A DNA stretch of 6,154 nucleotides from Scalindua sp964437425 (lineage in GTDB: Bacteria > Planctomycetota > Brocadiia > Brocadiales > Scalinduaceae): positions 1 through 6,154 of the forward strand of contig CAYTGO010000106.1 in the NCBI GenBank assembly GCA_964437425.1, in the 5' to 3' direction. Of the stretch, positions 1-5,436 are shown one piece after another. Position numbers and translations under genes: made by a program. The notes under the pieces are model-generated. The model did not search any database. It saw only the letters and a program-made list of their open reading frames with translations, and was not told where the DNA came from. Position 1 is the first letter of the stretch. The number at the start of each line of letters is the position of its first letter.

Positions 1-1
1 T

Positions 2-67
2 GAGATTGATAAATGGATAAGAAGAAAGAAATTGAAATCAGGGGACACCATACCTATTTTAAAATAA
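2..67 (+). CDS. Possible 3' end of an upstream ORF (21 codons, partial)
   Basis: One forward frame is open from the first bases of the window to a TAA at 65-67, encoding a short basic tail (…KWIRRKKLKSGDTIPILK). Only the last 21 codons would be visible, so no family can be named. The end of the frame covers the motif ggggacaccatacctatttt (41-60). From memory I associate that motif with the flanks of REP-associated IS200-like (Y1) transposase elements. The tail could therefore be a transposase C-terminus reading into the element end, or chance. It is weakly supported. Confidence 0.2.
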   Translation, partial: EIDKWIRRKKLKSGDTIPILK

Positions 68-85
68 GTGCCTAAAGGGAGGAAA

Positions 86-120
86 CGAGTTACGAGTTGC
101 AAGTTACAGGTTGCGAGTTA
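86..120. repeat. Five tandem degenerate 7-bp units (CGAGTTA type)
   Basis: Units read directly: CGAGTTA, CGAGTTG, CAAGTTA, CAGGTTG, CGAGTTA. The first and last are identical and the middle three differ by one or two bases. A short inverted echo of the unit lies at 629-643 (CGTAACTGGTAACTC), inside repeat copy A. The period of 7 is not a multiple of 3, so this is not a coding repeat. It is probably a dispersed intergenic motif of the host genome. Confidence 0.7.
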
Positions 121-397
121 AGGCGCTCCCCGGACAAAAGGCGCCGAGGACAGGAAGAGCGCAAAGAAAGATATTAAATTTTAGCCACGGATTTCCACTG
201 ATACACATAGAAGTAAAGGCGAGAAACAAGCCGCTGGCAACAATAAAAGAACCAACTATAATGAAGCCAGGAATGCAGGAAAGAAGCAACAAAGCAATTG
301 AAGTTGCTAATTAAATAGTCTCTTGGTTTCCAGGTTTCCTTATAATTATTTTTCATTGTTTATATTATGAATCCTTAAAGTCCCAAATCATCTTGCT
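121..397. other. Gene-free intergenic stretch with eroded repeat fragments
   Basis: I see no credible gene here. The frames that stay open lack ribosome sites and have no protein-like composition. The start has a G+C-rich patch in which GGCGC (122-126) can pair with a downstream GCGCC. At 184-210 the motif gccacggatttccactgat resembles an inverted, diverged version of the tttatccgtg/tttatccgcg motif at 501-520. From about 300 on the DNA is A+T rich and featureless. Confidence 0.5.
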
Positions 398-435
398 ATT
401 TGGTATATTTGGCAATGCTGCCTTTTTTACCAAAT
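398..435. repeat. Nested hairpin (8-bp outer, 4-bp inner stem)
   Basis: ATTTGGTA (398-405) and TACCAAAT (428-435) form a perfect 8-bp inverted repeat. Inside it, GGCA (411-414) and TGCC (419-422) form a second stem around ATGC. A run of six T lies in the 3' arm side (423-428) but inside the outer stem, so it is not a standard terminator. It may be the tip of a small mobile repeat or a folded RNA element. Confidence 0.5.
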
Positions 436-465
436 ACATACACAGCATCTATATTTCCTCCATCT

Positions 466-495
466 CTGGAGGCGTCCGCCTTGGCGGGACTCCAG
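466..495. repeat. G+C-rich hairpin
   Basis: CTGGAG (466-471) pairs with CTCCAG (490-495), and CCGCC (476-480) pairs with GGCGG (483-487) across a two-base TT loop, with small unpaired segments between the stems. No T-run follows, so it is unlikely to be an intrinsic terminator. It immediately precedes repeat copy A and may belong to the same dispersed intergenic element. Confidence 0.5.
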
Positions 496-503
496 TTCTG
501 TTT

Positions 504-690
504 ATCCGTGTTTATCCGCGTCCCATTATCTTCTCTTCTTGTCCCTTTTTATTCCTGCCATTTATCATTCGTGCCTCAATTCGTGTCTATATTCTTCAAT
601 CTTCAATCCCAAATCCTCTCTCTTCAATCGTAACTGGTAACTCATTTCCCCCTTGACTCAATACCAAAAAGAAGTAAAATCCAGGAATCA
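504..690 (+). repeat. Direct repeat copy A (partner at 5531-5697)
   Basis: This segment recurs in the same orientation about 5.03 kb downstream. The first block, 508-563, is identical to 5535-5590 (56 bp). A middle part is diverged and slightly longer here. A second block of 35 bp, 648-682, is identical to 5654-5688. Copy A has an extra tandem 10-mer at its start (tttatccgtg, tttatccgcg, 501-520) and an insertion-like stretch around 615-647. The last conserved block carries a promoter-like pair of hexamers. It has no credible coding content. Confidence 0.85.
653..680 (+). promoter_or_regulatory. Sigma70-like promoter in repeat A, upstream of gene 1
   Basis: TTGACT (653-658), a 16-base spacer and TAAAAT (675-680) resemble -35 and -10 hexamers. 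The predicted start near 687 gives a leader of about 65 nt before the ATG at 752. The same hexamers and spacer are conserved without change in repeat copy B ahead of gene 3. This could reflect function or simply the repeat's high identity. The tail gtgtcaagattaaag (691-705) follows directly. Confidence 0.45.
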
Positions 691-751
691 GTGTCAAGAT
701 TAAAGACCGTGACCCTATTACCCAATTACTATTTGATAACATAATTCAGTT

Positions 752-3196
752 ATGAAAACATCCTTCAAAACCTTATCACTCATATCTTTCATTCCGATAT
801 TACTTCTCATATTTCCCTTGCATTTACAGGCTGACGAAGAGGCTTCTGCACAAACCAAAGATATACAAATAAGGGTTGGTGAATGGAATAAAAGACAGGT
901 AATAAAGGTTTCAATCGAGGATATAAAAGAGCGTATTCTTAAAGGTGAGCCAGTGCGCTTTGTAGAAGAACAAGAGGAAGAAAAAAGAAAAATAAAGGCT
1001 GAATGGATTACAAATGCTTTAAAAAAAGAATACGGTGTTGATAAGATAGATATTAGAAATGCCATAATAACTGGTGTGTTGGACTTTCACATAAAGGATA
1101 ATCTAGTTAATATAGATGAAAGTGGCATCGAAGTAGATGAGATAAAGAAGCTAAAAGGTCATGGCATAGAGAACGTTTATCTCGTTTCTTCCTCTATAAA
1201 CATAGAAAGTTGTCAGATACAAAGTGATTTTGAAGCGGGATATGTTGATAATATCAAATTCATAATAATATTTGAAAGGTCTGTTGCTTTTCTTCACTCA
1301 AGGTTTTTAAAGAAGGTGCGCTTCGATTCTGCTAGTTTCAATGATTGGGCGTACTTCAGGTCTGCCAGTTTCAATGGTGATACTCACTTCGTTTCTGCTA
1401 GTTTCAAACAGAAGGTGTCCTTCGGCTCTGCCAGTTTCAGTGGTGGGGCGTACTTCAAGTCTGCCAGTTTCAATGGTGAGACTCACTTCAGTGATGCCAG
1501 TTTCAATGAGAAGGCGGACTTCGGGTCTGTCAGCTTCAATGGTGGGGTGGACTTCGATGATGCCAGTTTCAATGGTGAGGTAGATTTCGATTCTGCTAGT
1601 TTCAATGTTGAGGCGTTCTTCGAGTCTGCTAACTTCAACGATAAGGCACACTTCAATGATGCTAGTTTCTCTGTTGAGGCGTACTTCTGGGGTGCCAGTT
1701 TCAATGGTGATACGTACTTCAGTGATGCCAGTTTCAATGAGCAGGCGGACTTCGGGTCTGCCAGTTTCAATGGTGATGCTCACTTTGATTCTGCTGGTTT
1801 CAAAGAGGAGGCGGACTTCGGGTCTGTCAGTTTCAATGGTGAGGCAGATTTCGATTCTGCTAGTTTCAACGTTGAGGCGGACTTCAGTGATGCCAGTTTC
1901 AAAGAGAAGGCGTCCTTCGGGTCTGTCAGCTTCAATGGTGAGGTGGATTTCGAGTCTGCTACCTTCGATGGCAATGCTGATTTTTATTCGGCAAAATTCA
2001 AAGAAGAAGTATTATTTAGCGGTGCTAATTTCACAACAAGTATAGACTTATCAAGAGCTAAATATTCAAAAATGCGCATTTCATGGCTTCAGCTAAAAGG
2101 ATTACTTGACAGAGAACTGTACGGGGGTGATGGTAAAGAAAAAGGACTAATGAATGTTCTAGAAGGGTTACAAAAGGATGGAATCGTAGAAAAAGCTATT
2201 AAATCTCTTCTTGAGACTAATATTAGTATAGAACGGTTAAAAGTAGATACGGTTATTAGTTGGGGAGAGGTTTATTTGAATCTGGTAAAGAACTTTGAAG
2301 ATATAGGTGACAAAAAATCCGCAAATGATTGTTACTACCATTATAGATACTATAAACCAAAATTTAAAAAACTACGTTTAGGTGAAAAGACTGAGAAACT
2401 TGATAAACTTCACATAAAGTCTAAATTTCCTGAACAAATCAAAATTAAATATAACCAAACTGATACAAAAACACGTTTAAATATTTCACATCCAACATTA
2501 GTATTACCTGACTTGAAAGGAAAGAAAATAAAGTATGATAAAGATGCAAAGGTTCTTGTTCTTAGAGGAGTAATGTCTAAAGAAGAAAGAAATCAATTGT
2601 TGAATTTGTCTGAAAATTCTAAATTTAAAATGGCTATAGAACGTCTCTATAAGAATTCACAGGGAAATAGTAAGTTAATTTTCAAAGGTGTTATGACGAA
2701 AAAAGAAAAGTATTCTCTTCTGCAACTATCAGAGGACAAAACTTATAAAGAGGCTATTGAAAAGCTTTATATAAAATCTCAGTTTTTACCAGAATACATT
2801 GTGAGATATGGCTTTTTGGAAAAGACAAAATGGCTTGGCGAATATATACTATTCGGTCTTACCTGTGGATATGGAGTCTATCCATTTAGAACTCTTGGAG
2901 TAGTTGTGGTGCTAATCATGTTTTTTACCATGTTTTATTTGACAGGTTGCCTATTGTTCCCAAACAAAAAATATCTTGTTTCTCAGCAGGAAAGAAAGAG
3001 TTTGTCTAATGATAATCGTCTTCATTACAAACTTTACAATTGCTTTTATTTCAGTGTTATGACTTTTACAACAGTAGGTTATGGTGATCTGCATCCTAAA
3101 GGGGGCTTCAAAGTCGCTGCTATGATTGAAGGTTTCTTGGGCTGGATGACAATGGCACTATTCCTTGTTACGCTTGGTAACGTGTGGCTGAGATAG
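752..3196 (+). CDS. Secreted beta-helix (pentapeptide-like) repeat protein with C-terminal K+-channel-like pore
   Basis: An 814-residue protein. Residues 1-27 are a signal peptide (MK, hydrophobic core, LQA|D). Residues 50-180 contain an IEDIKERILKGEPV-type segment common ahead of pentapeptide arrays. Residues 193-434 are 22 units of 11 residues (xASFNxxAxFx), with a degenerate unit just before, predicted to form a right-handed beta-helix. Residues 435-600 are mainly helical (WGEVYLNLVKNFEDIGDKKSA near 504-524). Residues 600-677 are two related 40-residue segments. The end holds a hydrophobic helix at 714-736, a pore motif TTVGYGD at 773-779 and a last helix at 788-811, matching the two-helix potassium channel (Ion_trans_2) plan. 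Beta-helix arrays fused to such pores are a known architecture, but the substrate, gating and partner are unknown. The start is the first ATG after an in-frame TAA at 737-739. No clear Shine-Dalgarno sequence precedes it. A role as an envelope-sensing channel is inference. Confidence 0.85.
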   Translation: MKTSFKTLSLISFIPILLLIFPLHLQADEEASAQTKDIQIRVGEWNKRQVIKVSIEDIKERILKGEPVRFVEEQEEEKRKIKAEWITNALKKEYGVDKIDIRNAIITGVLDFHIKDNLVNIDESGIEVDEIKKLKGHGIENVYLVSSSINIESCQIQSDFEAGYVDNIKFIIIFERSVAFLHSRFLKKVRFDSASFNDWAYFRSASFNGDTHFVSASFKQKVSFGSASFSGGAYFKSASFNGETHFSDASFNEKADFGSVSFNGGVDFDDASFNGEVDFDSASFNVEAFFESANFNDKAHFNDASFSVEAYFWGASFNGDTYFSDASFNEQADFGSASFNGDAHFDSAGFKEEADFGSVSFNGEADFDSASFNVEADFSDASFKEKASFGSVSFNGEVDFESATFDGNADFYSAKFKEEVLFSGANFTTSIDLSRAKYSKMRISWLQLKGLLDRELYGGDGKEKGLMNVLEGLQKDGIVEKAIKSLLETNISIERLKVDTVISWGEVYLNLVKNFEDIGDKKSANDCYYHYRYYKPKFKKLRLGEKTEKLDKLHIKSKFPEQIKIKYNQTDTKTRLNISHPTLVLPDLKGKKIKYDKDAKVLVLRGVMSKEERNQLLNLSENSKFKMAIERLYKNSQGNSKLIFKGVMTKKEKYSLLQLSEDKTYKEAIEKLYIKSQFLPEYIVRYGFLEKTKWLGEYILFGLTCGYGVYPFRTLGVVVVLIMFFTMFYLTGCLLFPNKKYLVSQQERKSLSNDNRLHYKLYNCFYFSVMTFTTVGYGDLHPKGGFKVAAMIEGFLGWMTMALFLVTLGNVWLR
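1328..2053 (+). repeat. 33-bp tandem array encoding 22 eleven-residue units
   Basis: The array lies inside gene 1 and has a strict 33-bp period with no indels. The unit reads S/D-A/V-S-F-N-G/x-E/x-A-D-F-x, so phenylalanines alternate at spacings of 6 and 5 residues. Several groups of neighbouring units are near-identical at DNA level. For example, the stretch from acttcagtgatgccag near 1485 recurs near 1725, and gacttcgggtctgtcag recurs near 1518, 1818 and (diverged) 1916, pointing to segmental duplication. Because the period is divisible by three, both strands stay open for long stretches. The antisense frames are by-products. Confidence 0.95.
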
Positions 3197-3275
3197 GAGT
3201 ACTATCATTCTTTATCCACCACAAACTACATTTTTCCAGTAATATCCCTATATATTCCGATATTTAAGTTTCCTC

Positions 3276-3303
3276 TTGATTTTAGTAATTACTAAAGTAT
3301 TAT
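3276..3303 (+). promoter_or_regulatory. Possible promoter with a 16-bp palindrome in its spacer
   Basis: TTGATT (3276-3281) and TATTAT (3298-3303) are separated by 16 bases. A perfect palindrome TTTAGTAATTACTAAA spans 3281-3296, almost exactly filling the spacer. A repressor bound there would block polymerase. The predicted start near 3310 would give gene 2 a leader of about 250 nt. The region is very A+T rich, so hexamer matches arise easily. The palindrome is solid and the promoter is an inference. Confidence 0.35.
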
Positions 3304-3331
3304 TCTGATAACTCCACAAAACACCAAATTG

Positions 3332-3360
3332 GCATACCATCAGATGATGGATATGCTTTT
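3332..3360 (+). terminator. Hairpin followed by TTTT after gene 1
   Basis: GCATA plus CCATCA (3332-3342) pairs with TGATGG plus TATGC (3345-3350, 3352-3356), with one bulged A at 3351, and TTTT follows at 3357-3360. It lies about 135 bp past the gene 1 stop. It could end the gene 1 transcript. If the promoter at 3276 is real it could instead be an attenuator in the gene 2 leader. The T-run is short, so efficiency is uncertain. Confidence 0.45.
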
Positions 3361-3442
3361 CATATAATTAGGTTTTAGGAAAGCACAACTCAGTCTGAAA
3401 AGTAATCTGCTTTCAAGGTCTGATCTTTGTTTTAGAGGAGAC

Positions 3443-3526
3443 ATGATGCCAAGAGGAGATTCGCCCCCTTTGCCCTTTAAACTTAAATCTTCTTCAGGAA
3501 TATGCACCGATTTTATATATATTTAG
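3443..3526 (+). CDS. Possible 27-residue leader peptide ahead of gene 2
   Basis: A short ORF (begins MMPRGDSPPLPF, ends CTDFIYI) starts at an ATGATG pair preceded by AGAGGAG at 3434-3440. Spacing is about right for the second ATG (3446). The stop lies 32 nt before the gene 2 start. The 8-base ribosome-site-like motif AGAGGAGA recurs 18 bases on (3452-3459). I recognise no family. It could be a translated leader controlling gene 2 or a chance ORF. No conservation data are available to decide. Confidence 0.2.
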   Translation: MMPRGDSPPLPFKLKSSSGICTDFIYI

Positions 3527-3558
3527 GAAGAAATTATAATGTCAAGGAGGTATTAAAG

Positions 3559-4881
3559 ATGAGTGTAAGTTCTAAAATTAGTTCAATATTATATGTTTGT
3601 CTTATATTTTGTATTGCTGGTTGTGGTTCCTTTGCTCCTGCTAAGCTTAATGAGGGTGTAGTTGACTATAGAACTGTACCTCCCAATGCATCTCTTGATG
3701 CGTTAAAACTTGTTGATCGATTTCGTATGGGTAATGATATTGGTGATACTGTCATTAACCCAGGTAATCGTATTATGATAACTGTTCAGCAGGTATTTAT
3801 TGCTGATTTCTTCGAGTGTCATACTAGTGGAGAAATTGCTATAGTTGGAAGAGCTACAGAACTTGGTAAAGGGACAAAAATTTCTTTTACAAAAGAAGCT
3901 TCTGAATCTGGTCGTGTTGTTTATTACTCAGATGATGTGTTGAAAAGTGACGGCGAAAGAAAAGGACAGTATCTCAGTTTCACGTCTTTGCCATTATATG
4001 GCTCAGTTACATATCAAGGTGGTCCATTCTTGATCGAGTTATATATTATTGAAATGGATGACGAAGAAAGTGCCCAATATCGTGAGGTTGTAAAGACATT
4101 GGCCTCTATAGGTGGTTCAGCATATCCTCCTGCTTCACCGGTTCTAGGCGTTCTTGAATCAATTGGAACTGCTTTACTATCGGGGGCTCAGAATGATCTT
4201 GAGTTTAGATACTACTGTGCATTATATCCATTTAGAGGATCAAATAATGTGCCTCACTCATATCTTCATGAAGGTAATTATGTATTTGTGAAAAAAGACC
4301 ATCCACGTAAGACCCGTTTTATAAGTGGCATGCAATCTGAAGCAACCCAACCTGTCCCTTGGAAAGATCTGACGTTTAATCCGAAGACAGGTCGTCTTTT
4401 AAAGGATGGTAGTGATTATCGGGGGCACACATATATAACACTACGAGTTACTAAACGACAAGATTCTTTTGATGCTGATTTGGCGAACAACTATTTTACT
4501 CTAGGTGAGATGATTCAAACTATGTTGAAAAAAGACGAGGCTAAAGTAGGGACAATTACAGATGCATTGGGTGACATTACCAAATTGATCGAAACAAGAG
4601 AGGATTTCAAAAAGTCGCAGACACAGATCAAGGCCGTTAGAACAAATGAATATGGAACTGAAGGTAAAAATACAACAGTTAATAACCTTTTGACAACACT
4701 TCATAGAGAAGTAACAGGAAATGATGATGAACGCAAATTTGAAAACGACCAACTAAATGACCTTTTAATGCAACTGAAAAGTGCTTTGCCAGAAGATAAG
4801 CAACCATTGGTATCAAAAGATTTATTTAATAAACCAGACGTAACAGTAGAAGAAATTAAGACAACATTGGGATTGAAATAA
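3559..4881 (+). CDS. Lipoprotein of unknown function (440 aa)
   Basis: I do not recognise the family. The start at 3559 is chosen because AAGGAGG sits at 3544-3550, eight bases upstream, and because the protein then opens directly with a lipoprotein signal: hydrophobic residues 9-21, lipobox IAGC with acylated Cys22. The next residues are Gly-Ser, not Asp, which fits outer-membrane sorting in Gram-negatives. An in-frame ATG at 3502 would add 19 residues but has no ribosome site. Residues about 70-250 look beta-rich, with segments YGSVTYQGG (147-155), a strongly hydrophobic strand ending in EMDDE, LEFRYYCALYPF (214-225) and HEGNYVFVKKD (237-247). Residues about 340-440 are hydrophilic, charged and probably helical. 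No catalytic motif is visible. It follows the channel-like gene 1 in the same orientation, 362 bp downstream, so they need not share a transcript. Cooperation at the envelope is inference only. Confidence 0.85.
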   Translation: MSVSSKISSILYVCLIFCIAGCGSFAPAKLNEGVVDYRTVPPNASLDALKLVDRFRMGNDIGDTVINPGNRIMITVQQVFIADFFECHTSGEIAIVGRATELGKGTKISFTKEASESGRVVYYSDDVLKSDGERKGQYLSFTSLPLYGSVTYQGGPFLIELYIIEMDDEESAQYREVVKTLASIGGSAYPPASPVLGVLESIGTALLSGAQNDLEFRYYCALYPFRGSNNVPHSYLHEGNYVFVKKDHPRKTRFISGMQSEATQPVPWKDLTFNPKTGRLLKDGSDYRGHTYITLRVTKRQDSFDADLANNYFTLGEMIQTMLKKDEAKVGTITDALGDITKLIETREDFKKSQTQIKAVRTNEYGTEGKNTTVNNLLTTLHREVTGNDDERKFENDQLNDLLMQLKSALPEDKQPLVSKDLFNKPDVTVEEIKTTLGLK

Positions 4882-4942
4882 AAATTTGATTATTTCTAAT
4901 CTACAGAGAAAGAGGCATAAATATGGCCAGCTGTACTAGCTT

Positions 4943-4966
4943 AATAATCCATTATAATGTATTATT
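4943..4966. promoter_or_regulatory. 24-bp near-perfect A+T palindrome
   Basis: AATAAT (4943-4948) and ATTATT (4961-4966) flank the perfect 10-bp palindrome CATTATAATG (4950-4959). The only mismatch is the pair at 4949/4960. It lies 62 bp after the gene 2 stop and has no T-run, so a dimeric-protein binding site or a weak mRNA 3' hairpin is more likely than a terminator. A related perfect palindrome with the same arms is at 5456-5470. Confidence 0.45.
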
Positions 4967-5050
4967 GCTCCAAGAAATGATCTAATTAAGCTTTCGTGAT
5001 AGGTAAGAACCAGGATTAAAGTAACCATTTTCAAGATGTTTATTATGGTT

Positions 5051-5099
5051 TAGGTCAATTCAGGGGGGAACAGCTAACCCCTCTGTTTTGACCTATTTT
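5051..5099 (+). terminator. Long two-part hairpin, probable gene 2 terminator
   Basis: TAGGTCAA (5051-5058) pairs with TTGACCTA (5088-5095). After a symmetric TT/TT internal loop, CAGGGGGG (5061-5068) pairs with CCCCTCTG (5078-5085), including one G-U pair, around a 9-base loop. TTTT follows at 5096-5099. This is the strongest structure after gene 2, about 170 nt past the stop. The T-run is short, so it might also be a structured 3' end or processing site. Confidence 0.5.
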
Positions 5100-5108
5100 G
5101 ATATTTTA

Positions 5109-5126
5109 GTTCACAATTGGTTCACA
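5109..5126 (+). promoter_or_regulatory. Direct repeat GTTCACA-N4-GTTCACA
   Basis: Two perfect copies of GTTCACA (5109-5115, 5120-5126) are spaced 11 bp start to start, about one DNA helical turn. They lie about 80 bp upstream of the TTGACA at 5204. The arrangement fits a tandem binding site for a regulator, but a heptamer pair can occur by chance. Confidence 0.25.
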
Positions 5127-5188
5127 CCCACACCCTCCATTCAAAGACATACAGAGCATTCAACAGGTAAATCTGAGCACAAAACGTA

Positions 5189-5202
5189 TGTTTAGGTAAA
5201 CA
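5189..5202. promoter_or_regulatory. Operator-like inverted repeat TGTTTA-GG-TAAACA
   Basis: A perfect 6-2-6 inverted repeat ends one base before the -35 hexamer of the promoter at 5204. This position is typical of an activator or repressor site. Its location just ahead of the best promoter in the window makes a chance occurrence less likely. The regulator is unknown. Confidence 0.45.
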
Positions 5203-5203
5203 A

Positions 5204-5232
5204 TTGACAGCTACAGGTTTTTATGCTAATAC
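5204..5232 (+). promoter_or_regulatory. Strong sigma70 promoter with extended -10
   Basis: The consensus -35 TTGACA (5204-5209), a 17-base spacer and TAATAC (5227-5232), with the extended -10 bases TG at 5224-5225, make the best promoter match in the window. The start is predicted near 5239. No ORF with a ribosome site follows before the terminator at 5391-5434, so the promoter appears to serve a non-coding transcript. Confidence 0.6.
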
Positions 5233-5238
5233 TCAAAG

Positions 5239-5434
5239 AATCTGACATGAAATATCAGGTTTTTTGATGATGGTGGTATTAAGGCTAGTAAGCCATTTTA
5301 TATAAATACAATCGACTATAATTATTATTGTATTAAATAACGGATATGGCAATGTTATACCATCGTTATAAAATTAGAAGACATAAATACAAGCTCTTGT
5401 ATCGTCCAGGATGAGGACGGCAAGGGCTTTTTTT
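5239..5434 (+). ncRNA. Candidate structured non-coding RNA, about 195 nt
   Basis: The unit is framed by a strong promoter and an intrinsic terminator and contains no plausible protein gene. Five hairpins follow one another. Hairpin 1 is CTGACAT/ATATCAG (5242-5258), followed by T6. Hairpin 2 is GGCT/AGCC (5283-5294). Hairpin 3 is AATACAAT/ATTGTATT (5305-5334). Hairpin 4 is ATAACG plus ATGG paired with CCAT plus CGTTAT (5337-5369, three bulged bases). The fifth is the terminator. An alternative long-range pairing, GATGGT (5269-5274) with ACCATC (5359-5364), competes with hairpin 4. It does not look like tmRNA, RNase P RNA or 6S RNA. It may be a small regulatory RNA or a structured element linked to genes 1 and 2. 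Expression is not shown. Confidence 0.4.
5391..5434 (+). terminator. Intrinsic terminator
   Basis: AAGCTCTTG (5391-5399) pairs with CAAGGGCTT (5421-5429), including one G-U. The inner stem CGTCC (5403-5407) pairs with GGACG (5415-5419) around a 7-base loop. Seven T follow (5428-5434). This is a canonical rho-independent terminator on the + strand. It lies more than 500 bp past gene 2, so it more naturally ends the transcript starting near 5239. Confidence 0.75.
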
Positions 5435-5436
5435 GT

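Noticed and set aside
104..356. Small ORFs on both strands near the left end
   Set aside because: No ribosome sites, they overlap each other and the 7-bp repeat, and composition is that of eroded intergenic DNA.
393..656. Forward ORFs over repeat A, and their counterparts over repeat B (5411-5807)
   Set aside because: They are translations of the dispersed repeat in several frames, without ribosome sites at usable spacing or protein-like composition. The region also contains promoter hexamers.
1307..1974. Long open frames on the minus strand and in other forward frames across the repeat array
   Set aside because: The 33-bp period is divisible by three, so every frame without a stop in one unit stays open through the array. 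The peptides are monotonous shadows with no ribosome sites.
1328..2053. CRISPR-like 33-bp periodicity
   Set aside because: Units are contiguous with no unique spacers, and the period is explained fully by the in-frame 11-residue protein repeat.
3535..3540. Perfect TATAAT as the gene 2 promoter -10
   Set aside because: Transcription would begin inside the ribosome site at 3544-3550, removing it, and there is no good -35 upstream.
3502..3558. Upstream ATG giving a 459-residue lipoprotein
   Set aside because: It lacks a ribosome site and would put 19 charged or polar residues before the lipoprotein signal. The ATG at 3559 has AAGGAGG at ideal spacing.
4501..4752. 83-codon ORF on the minus strand
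   Set aside because: It is a shadow of the hydrophilic tail of the lipoprotein gene, rich in Cys and Phe, with no ribosome site.
5051..5095. Integron attC site
   Set aside because: The long imperfect hairpin prompted the idea, but the GTTRRRY/RYYYAAC core sites and the extrahelical-base pattern are absent and no integrase is visible.
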